Shown here: positions 59,381-64,000 of the stretch, piece by piece
Layout of the letters: each line of letters opens with the position of its first letter
How positions within the stretch are numbered: position 1 is the stretch's first letter
NCBI GenBank assembly: GCA_018368455.1
Contig: JAGZEG010000005.1
Location: forward strand, 124,001-188,000
Direction: 5' to 3'
Source of the DNA: Coriobacteriia bacterium
Lineage (GTDB): Bacteria > Actinomycetota > Coriobacteriia > Coriobacteriales > UMGS124
DNA: 64,000 nt
Made by a program: the position numbers and the translations under genes
Notes under the pieces: model-generated
Databases searched by the model: none
What the model was told of the DNA's origin: nothing
What the model saw: the letters and a program-made list of their open reading frames with translations, nothing else

Positions 59381-60253
59381 ATGAAGCGCAAGCACTACGC
59401 CCGCAGCGCGTCTGCCGCCCAGAACGCCGCTAAGACGCTGCTCGCCAACATTCGCTTCGCTGGCGTCGATAATCCCATCAAGACGCTGGTCATCACGTCT
59501 GCCGTCGAAAACGAGGGCAAGTCGACGATCGCCATGCATCTCGCGCAGGCCATCGCCACGAGCGGCAAGACGGTTCTGCTCGTGGAGGCCGACATGCGCC
59601 GCCGCAGTCTGGCGGGTATGCTGGGCGTGCGGGGCCGCGCTGGTTTGTACTCCGTGCTTATCGGTCAGGCAACGCTCGATGAGGCGATCGTCCCCTCGAC
59701 GCCCGAGGGCATGTTCTTCCTCGACTGCGAGCCGGGCATCCCCTCTCCCTCTGACGTCCTGGCGTCGAAGCGCTTCCGCTCGTTCCTTGCGGATGCGTCC
59801 GAGAGGTATGACTACGTCCTCTTCGACACGCCTCCGGTGGGCGCGTTCGTCGACGCCGCCGTGCTTGCGGCCCTTGTCGACGGCACGCTGCTCGTTGTGC
59901 GCGAGGGCTTTGCGCCGCGCGATGCCGTGGCCAAGACGTACGACCAGCTCAAGAAGGCTGACGCCACCGTGCTTGGCGTCGTCATGAACTTCTGCGACTA
60001 CCAGGGCGCCTCGTACGGCTACGGCTACGAAAGCTATGAGAAGGGCGCGGGTGAGTCCCAGGGGGCGGCGACGCAAGCGCGCGCTGAGTCCGCCGGCTCG
60101 CACGCGGCCCACTCTCGGCGCGGTGAGGCTGCGCGTCAGCCTGTCGAGCCTGAGCCTGCTGCGGAGAACCCCCGCGCTGCTCGCCCCCTCGTGCCGGCGA
60201 GCCCGAGCAAGGCGGTCGACGCGTCGCGTACGGGCAAGCGCTTCTCCCGCTAG
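59381..60253 (+). CDS. Bacterial tyrosine (BY) kinase, CpsD/YwqD-like
   Basis: 290 residues. Walker A SAVENEGKST (40-49; the usual Pro-Gly before EGKS is Glu-Asn), Walker A' VLLVEADMRR (about 65-74) and Walker B VLFDTPPVG. After the kinase core a tyrosine cluster YGYGYESYEK is the likely autophosphorylation site; unlike most CpsD proteins it is not at the end but followed by 70 Ala/Pro/Glu-rich residues and a basic C-terminus. It would control polymer assembly with the Wzz-like protein. ATG 59381 follows AGGAGG, overlapping the upstream stop region. Confidence 0.93.
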   Translation: MKRKHYARSASAAQNAAKTLLANIRFAGVDNPIKTLVITSAVENEGKSTIAMHLAQAIATSGKTVLLVEADMRRRSLAGMLGVRGRAGLYSVLIGQATLDEAIVPSTPEGMFFLDCEPGIPSPSDVLASKRFRSFLADASERYDYVLFDTPPVGAFVDAAVLAALVDGTLLVVREGFAPRDAVAKTYDQLKKADATVLGVVMNFCDYQGASYGYGYESYEKGAGESQGAATQARAESAGSHAAHSRRGEAARQPVEPEPAAENPRAARPLVPASPSKAVDASRTGKRFSR

Positions 60254-60256
60254 CAG

Positions 60257-60916
60257 ATGCGCGACCTGCATTGCCACATACTTCCCGGGGTCGATGACGG
60301 TGCCCGCGATCTTGACGAGAGCCTCGCGATGCTCGAGGCAGCCAAGGCCGTGGGCATCACGTCTATCACGTGCACGCCTCACTGTCGCAGCCCGTACTTC
60401 GATTTCGACGCCATGTGGGATGCCTACGACGAGCTCGTCCGCTACGCGGGCGGCTTTCCGCTGCAGATGGGCTTCGAGGTCAACCACACGAAGCTCATGG
60501 AGCTGGGGCTGAGCGAGTGGGCCGATCGCCTGCACTTCGACGGGAGCGACGAGTTCCTGCTCGAGCTTGAGGTTGGCGCGACGGCGGCGGACTTCCGCAC
60601 GTACGAGCGCACGATATTCGAGCTGCAGGGGCGCGGCTACCACGTCATCATCGCGCACCCCGAGCGCTACAAGGCCATCCAGCGCGACCCCTCGCTGGCG
60701 CGCAGCCTGCGTCGCATGGGATGCAGCCTGCAGGCGTCGGCAGACTTTGTGGCCGGAGGACGCCTCGGAGGCAAGGGGAGGCGCACGGCCATCAAGCTGT
60801 TTGACGATCTTGCCTACGACTACATCGCGAGCGATGCCCATCGCGTGGAACACTATCGGTGGCTGGCGCAGGCATGCGAGCGCTATGCCGTGCGGGGCAA
60901 GCATCGCGCACCATAG
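60257..60916 (+). CDS. PHP-family protein-tyrosine phosphatase, CpsB/YwqE-like
   Basis: 219 residues, Mn-dependent phosphatase that reverses the BY-kinase. PHP metal motifs are visible: DLHCHILPGVDDGA (His5, His7), ITCTPHCRSP, LLELEVG, IIAHPERYKAI and ASDAHRVEHY. It starts 3 bases after the kinase stop without a clear ribosome-binding site, so it depends on translational coupling. Wzz-kinase-phosphatase in this order is the standard CpsC-CpsD-CpsB control module. Confidence 0.93.
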   Translation: MRDLHCHILPGVDDGARDLDESLAMLEAAKAVGITSITCTPHCRSPYFDFDAMWDAYDELVRYAGGFPLQMGFEVNHTKLMELGLSEWADRLHFDGSDEFLLELEVGATAADFRTYERTIFELQGRGYHVIIAHPERYKAIQRDPSLARSLRRMGCSLQASADFVAGGRLGGKGRRTAIKLFDDLAYDYIASDAHRVEHYRWLAQACERYAVRGKHRAP

Positions 60917-61000
60917 GCGTCGCGCGTGTGGGGAACCCGTGGCGCGCGCGAGTCAAGCTCGGCAAACGTTACATTGGCGTTGCTCGTCATGAACATTGAG

Positions 61001-61028
61001 TTGACACTCATATTCCAGGCTGTATAAA
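61001..61028 (+). promoter_or_regulatory. Strong sigma-70-type promoter for the last glycan operon
   Basis: TTGACA (61001-61006), 16-bp spacer, TATAAA (61023-61028): the best promoter match in the window. It drives a leader of about 265 bases followed by the NusG-like gene and sugar-transferase genes. Confidence 0.85.
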
Positions 61029-61301
61029 AGGCATACAAGGCAAGCTGAATGCCGCCTGAACCGAAGGTCGAACCTTCGTCTGGCAGCGCGTGCCACCACA
61101 TATCTCGTCTGCTTGGAATCGTCGCTGGGCGCGCGTTCCGGGAGCGGGCGAGAGTTTGCATATCTCCTCTGCGGGCAGGTTTTCCTTTCTGCGCGAGCCG
61201 GAGGCGTTCCTTTCCTTGGGGCGCAGCTTGGGCCTGTTGCGGGTTATGGGATCTGCCATGCGGCGCGAAGCATCCCCTGAAGTGACAAGGGAGGGATGCC
61301 T
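61029..61301 (+). promoter_or_regulatory. Long untranslated leader upstream of the NusG-like gene
   Basis: About 265 bases between promoter and first ATG with no gene. It includes a hairpin CGAAGGT-CGA-ACCTTCG (61062-61078) and several GC-rich self-complementary stretches, and ends with AAGGGAGG before ATG 61302. Operons controlled by LoaP/RfaH-type NusG paralogues often carry a recruiting hairpin or pause site in such a leader; a classical ops sequence is not seen. Confidence 0.5.
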
Positions 61302-61865
61302 ATGGCCGTCTATGTCATCCAGACCGAAGGTGGTAAGGAGCGGGCGCTTCTCTCCCTTATCGAATAGCGGGTTGGCCATGATCTGTGTACCGGGTGCTTC
61401 GTGCCGCGTGTCGAGCTGTCCAAGAGCTTCCGCGGTGTGCGGAGGCGCGTCGAGAACGTGCTGTTCCCGGGCTACGTCTTCGCGGTGAGCGATGACCCGG
61501 GGCGGCTGGACGAGGCGCTGCGGAGCCTGCCGAACTATGCGCGCGTGCTGAGCACGGGCGAGCGGTGGGTACCGCTGAGCGCAGGGGAGATAGCGTGGCT
61601 GCGTGCGTTTCTGGGGCCGGGCGAGGCGGGCGCGGGATCCGAGCTCGGCCTGCTCGGCGGCGGCCAGGTGGTGGCGATGTCCGAGGGCTACATCGAGGGC
61701 GATGAGATCATCGTGCTCAGCGGCCCGCTCATGGGACGGACGGCGCAGATCAAGAAGATTGACCGCCACAAGCGGCTTGCCTATCTCGACGTAACGATGT
61801 GCGGGCGCACAAAGATGATCAAGCTAGGACTCGAGATTGTCCGAAAGAAAGAGAAAAGTGAATAG
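61302..61865 (+). pseudogene. NusG-family antiterminator (LoaP/UpxY/RfaH-like) interrupted by an in-frame TAG
   Basis: From ATG 61302 (AAGGGAGG just upstream) the frame reads MAVYVIQTEGGKERALLSLIE, the NusG N-terminal start, then a TAG stop at 61365-61367, then without frame change RVGHDLCTGCFVPRVELSKSF, VLFPGYVFAV and a KOW domain (GDEIIVLSGPLMGRTAQIKKID) to the TAG at 61863. So codon 22 is an amber in an otherwise intact 187-codon gene. Restart at GTG 61401 would give 154 residues lacking the first strand and helix of the NGN domain, which contact RNA polymerase. LoaP-type proteins antiterminate long glycan operons. Either a recent null mutation, a sequencing error, or readthrough. Confidence 0.8.
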
Positions 61866-62712
61866 CGAGGAGCAGCGCGCGGTCACGGGGACTGAAGCCG
61901 GGGTTGGCGTGGGAGATCCGGGCGATCGGGAATGCGGGGAGTTCGCTGTTCTCGGAGACATCGCCGAGGCTGTCGCAGATGCCAAAACGCGCGATGAGAC
62001 GAAGAGAGTTCTCGACGCTCTCAATCGCACGCCAAAGCTTTCCGAGAGCGGCATCGCTCCCGAGGTGCTCAAGAAGCTTCTCCCCGACGAAGAGGTCGTT
62101 GTTCTTCCTCGGGTTGACCATATAGGAGGGAGTGCCGCCTATCGCTTTATCAAGCGCGCCTTCGATGTGGCCTCGTGCTTCGCTGCGCTTGTCCTCCTCT
62201 GCATCCCCATGGCGATTATCGCCTGCAAGATCAAGGCCGAGTCACCGGGCCCCGTCATCTTTGCCCAGCGCCGTGTGGGCCTCGACGGTAAGGTCTTCAA
62301 GATATATAAGTTCCGCTCCATGCGAACTGATGCTGAGGTGGCAGGCGCCCAATGGGCGACTGAGGACGATCCTCGCGTAACGAAGACGGGCAAGTTCCTA
62401 CGTAAGACGCGTCTTGATGAGATCCCTCAGTTCTGGAATGTGGTACGAGGAGACATGAGTCTCATCGGACCCCGACCGGAGCGTCCGGCGTTCCACGAGG
62501 AGTTCGAGAAGCGCATCCATGGATGGTCGCAGCGCACGATGGTGCGCCCGGGGGTGACCGGGCTTGCTCAGGTGTCGGGCGGATATGATCTGCTGCCCAA
62601 GGAAAAAGCTCTGTTCGACATCACGTATATCGAGAACAGAAGCCTCAAGATGGACTGGGGCATTATCTGGCACACGCTCAAGACGATGATCACCGGCGAG
62701 GGGGCACGCTGA
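61858..62712 (+). CDS. Short-form polyprenyl-phosphate sugar-1-phosphate transferase
   Basis: About 284 residues. An N-terminal cytoplasmic Glu/Asp-rich region (about 1-85) precedes one hydrophobic hairpin (CFAALVLLCIPMAIIACKI) and the catalytic core: PGPVIFAQRRVGLDGKVFKIYKFRSM, DEIPQFWNVVRGDMSLIGPRPERP and MVRPGVTGLAQVSGGYD. GTG 61858 overlaps the previous gene by 8 bases; TTG 61837 is an alternative start. It transfers the first sugar phosphate to undecaprenyl phosphate and so starts a second glycan, or replaces the long enzyme at 51.6-53.1 kb. Followed by a glycosyltransferase with overlapping stop/start (TGATG). Confidence 0.93.
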   Translation: MNSEEQRAVTGTEAGVGVGDPGDRECGEFAVLGDIAEAVADAKTRDETKRVLDALNRTPKLSESGIAPEVLKKLLPDEEVVVLPRVDHIGGSAAYRFIKRAFDVASCFAALVLLCIPMAIIACKIKAESPGPVIFAQRRVGLDGKVFKIYKFRSMRTDAEVAGAQWATEDDPRVTKTGKFLRKTRLDEIPQFWNVVRGDMSLIGPRPERPAFHEEFEKRIHGWSQRTMVRPGVTGLAQVSGGYDLLPKEKALFDITYIENRSLKMDWGIIWHTLKTMITGEGAR

Positions 62713-63929
62713 TGCGTGTCCTTGTTGTGTGCCAGCACTACTGGCCGGAGCCGTTCAACACGAGCGATGTGTGCGAAGGGCTTGTGCGCCGGGGCCACGA
62801 GGTGACGGTGCTCACGGGCTTACCTAACACGGGCATGCCTGATGGCGATATCCCCGCCGAGTGGCATAATGGCGAGAATCGCGTACAGGAGCATAACGGG
62901 GTGCGTATTCTGCGCGCGCCCCTTCATCCCCGTAAGTCGGGCGCAGGCAACCGAATTCGCAATTATCTGTCGTTCTGGCACAACGGAAACAAGTTGGCGC
63001 GCTCGCTGGACGAGGACTTCGATGTTGTACTCGGGTACCAGTTCTCCCCGGTCATGCAGGTTGACCCTGGCCTGACCTATGCAAGGCGGCATCACAGGAA
63101 GATGCTGCTGTATTGTTTTGACCTGTGGCCTGCGAGCTTGTTGGCGGGAGGCTTTAATGAAGACTCCCTGCCGTTCAAGTGGATGCGATCTGTCTCGAAG
63201 CGCATCTACTCGCAGGCAGACCGCATCGCAGTGACCTCGCCGCTATTTGATGACTACTTCCGCGGAGAACTCGGCTTGAACATTCCCGACTCCGCTTACC
63301 TGCCGCAGTACGCGGAGGATCTATTCCTTACCGGTGACGATACGCCCATGCCAGCAGGCTACAACCCGGCGAAGATTAACCTAACTTTTGCGGGCAATGT
63401 GGGCCAGGCCCAGTCGGTCATGACAATTGTCGGGGCAGCTGCCCTCCTCAGGGATGACCCGGGTATTGCCTGGCATGTGGTCGGGTCGGGATCCGCCTTG
63501 GCCGAGTGCGAGGAAACGGCGCGTGGACTCGGACTCGCAAACATTACTTTTCACGGGAGGCATCCTCTTGAGGAGATGCCCGCCTACTACGCAGCCTCTG
63601 ACGCGATGGTCGTGACGTTCGCCGATAGTCCCATGGCTACATATACACTGCCTCGCAAGGTTCAGAGCTACTTGGCCGCAGGAAAGCCCGTGTTGGCGGC
63701 GCTATCAGGTGAAACGAAGCGTGTGATCGACGAGGCGGGCTGTGGCCTGTGTTGTGACATTCAAGATGCAGAGGGCTTAGCCCGTATCGCGCGGGAATTT
63801 GCCTCGCGAGGCGATAGGGACGATCTCGGGCGTGCTGCGCGTTCGTACTACCAGACACATTTTACGAAGGAGCGGTTCTTCGACACGCTCGAGGGACTGC
63901 TCGTCGACCTTGCAAAGGAGCAGGCGTGA
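62712..63929 (+). CDS. Glycosyltransferase family 4 protein, WbuB-like
   Basis: 405 residues, GT-B fold. MRVLVVCQHYWPEPFNTSDVCEGL, VLTGLPNTGMPDG, YCFDLWPASLLAGG, LTFAGNVGQAQSVMTIV and YTLPRKVQSYLAAGKPVLA are hallmarks of the WbuB group (in E. coli O26 and similar clusters an N-acetyl-L-fucosamine transferase). The following gene begins like FnlA/WbjB, first enzyme of UDP-L-FucNAc synthesis, which supports this donor. ATG 62712 shares its first base with the previous stop. Confidence 0.9.
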   Translation: MRVLVVCQHYWPEPFNTSDVCEGLVRRGHEVTVLTGLPNTGMPDGDIPAEWHNGENRVQEHNGVRILRAPLHPRKSGAGNRIRNYLSFWHNGNKLARSLDEDFDVVLGYQFSPVMQVDPGLTYARRHHRKMLLYCFDLWPASLLAGGFNEDSLPFKWMRSVSKRIYSQADRIAVTSPLFDDYFRGELGLNIPDSAYLPQYAEDLFLTGDDTPMPAGYNPAKINLTFAGNVGQAQSVMTIVGAAALLRDDPGIAWHVVGSGSALAECEETARGLGLANITFHGRHPLEEMPAYYAASDAMVVTFADSPMATYTLPRKVQSYLAAGKPVLAALSGETKRVIDEAGCGLCCDIQDAEGLARIAREFASRGDRDDLGRAARSYYQTHFTKERFFDTLEGLLVDLAKEQA

Positions 63930-64000
63930 GCGACGCGTTTTCCGGCAAGACACTGATGATCACCGGCGGCACGGGATCTTTCGGTAACACCGTGCTGAAG
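63926..64000 (+). CDS. UDP-N-acetylglucosamine 4,6-dehydratase-like protein (N-terminal fragment)
   Basis: Only 25 codons are inside the window. GTG 63926 overlaps the previous stop by 4 bases (GTGA) and follows AAAGGAG. The fragment reads FSGKTLMITGGTGSFGNTVL, the nucleotide-binding start of CapE/FnlA/WbjB-type UDP-GlcNAc 4,6-dehydratase/5-epimerases. With the WbuB-like gene before it, it most likely opens a UDP-L-FucNAc pathway. Confidence 0.82.
   Translation, partial: MSDAFSGKTLMITGGTGSFGNTVLK

Noticed and set aside
59216..60904. Minus-strand open frame of 562 codons opposite wzz, kinase and phosphatase genes
   Set aside because: It spans three well-conserved plus-strand genes and their junctions; Arg/Ala-rich composition marks it as a shadow.
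61078..61100. ops/JUMPStart element in the leader (GGCAGCGCGTGCC)
   Set aside because: Only part of the GGCGGTAGCGTG consensus matches; the similarity is no better than expected in GC-rich DNA.
61365..61367. TAG read as pyrrolysine or a reassigned codon
   Set aside because: TAG is used as the ordinary stop of many genes here (glmS, nnr, acyltransferase, groES), no pyl gene is visible, and NusG proteins need no special residue at this place.

Overview
The window comes from a GC-rich bacterium. It looks like a Gram-positive-type actinobacterium of the class Coriobacteriia (Olsenella/Collinsella/Atopobium-like). The reasons are the fused TsaB-RimI-TsaD gene, the Actinobacteria-style run glmS-acpS-nnr-alr-udg-tsaE, secreted enzymes with WYYFDP-type wall-binding repeats, and the absence of outer-membrane functions. 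This placement is inference from gene content; no rRNA or tRNA gene is present.

Layout. 1-11,023: housekeeping block (glmS 3' part, acpS, nnr, alr, family-4 uracil-DNA glycosylase, tsaE, then tsaB-rimI-tsaD) interrupted by a RelB/YafQ toxin-antitoxin module with its own promoter and operator. 11,198-19,338: membrane acyltransferase, three GT2 glycosyltransferases and a frameshifted polysaccharide pyruvyltransferase. 19,537-31,317: five secreted wall proteins with acidic low-complexity spacers, joined to CHAP, NlpC/P60, amidase_3 or beta-lactamase-like catalytic domains and to WYYFD or SLH wall-binding repeats; an M20 peptidase lies among them on the minus strand. 31,620-37,840: groES-groEL, a secreted HtrA protease, and amt-glnB (PII). 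37,910-38,956: non-coding, with a large imperfect inverted repeat. 38,957-49,363: glycan genes (GT4-GT2 fusion, UDP-glucose dehydrogenase, a TupA-like ATP-grasp protein, a three-domain glycosyltransferase, two GT2s); 42.6-47.1 kb is clearly AT-rich and probably imported. 49,479-58,341: TagGH-type ABC exporter, a long-form polyprenyl-phosphate sugar transferase, a GT4, rfbB, rfbA and a DUF4012 membrane protein. 58,716-64,000: Wzz-like protein, BY-kinase, PHP phosphatase, then a strong promoter, a long leader, a NusG paralogue broken by an in-frame TAG, a second sugar-1-phosphate transferase, a WbuB-like GT4 and the start of a UDP-sugar 4,6-dehydratase.

How it fits together. From about 38 kb on, the window is a surface-glycan factory: nucleotide-sugar synthesis (ugd, rfbA, rfbB, dehydratase), two alternative initiating transferases, many glycosyltransferases, an ABC exporter, and a tyrosine kinase/phosphatase/Wzz control module. 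The secreted enzymes at 19-31 kb would remodel or decorate the same wall. Five glycan proteins share a C-terminal basic signature (aromatic-R/K-aliphatic-G ... P-R) that suggests a common membrane- or complex-docking device.

Most unusual points: palindromic DNA embedded in the linker of the tsaB-rimI-tsaD fusion; a PII protein with Val at position 51; AcpS with Gln in place of the metal-binding Glu; an apparent ATT start codon; an in-frame amber in the NusG paralogue behind a textbook promoter; phased TTTCAG boxes before htrA; and the inverted repeat at 38.0-38.24 kb.
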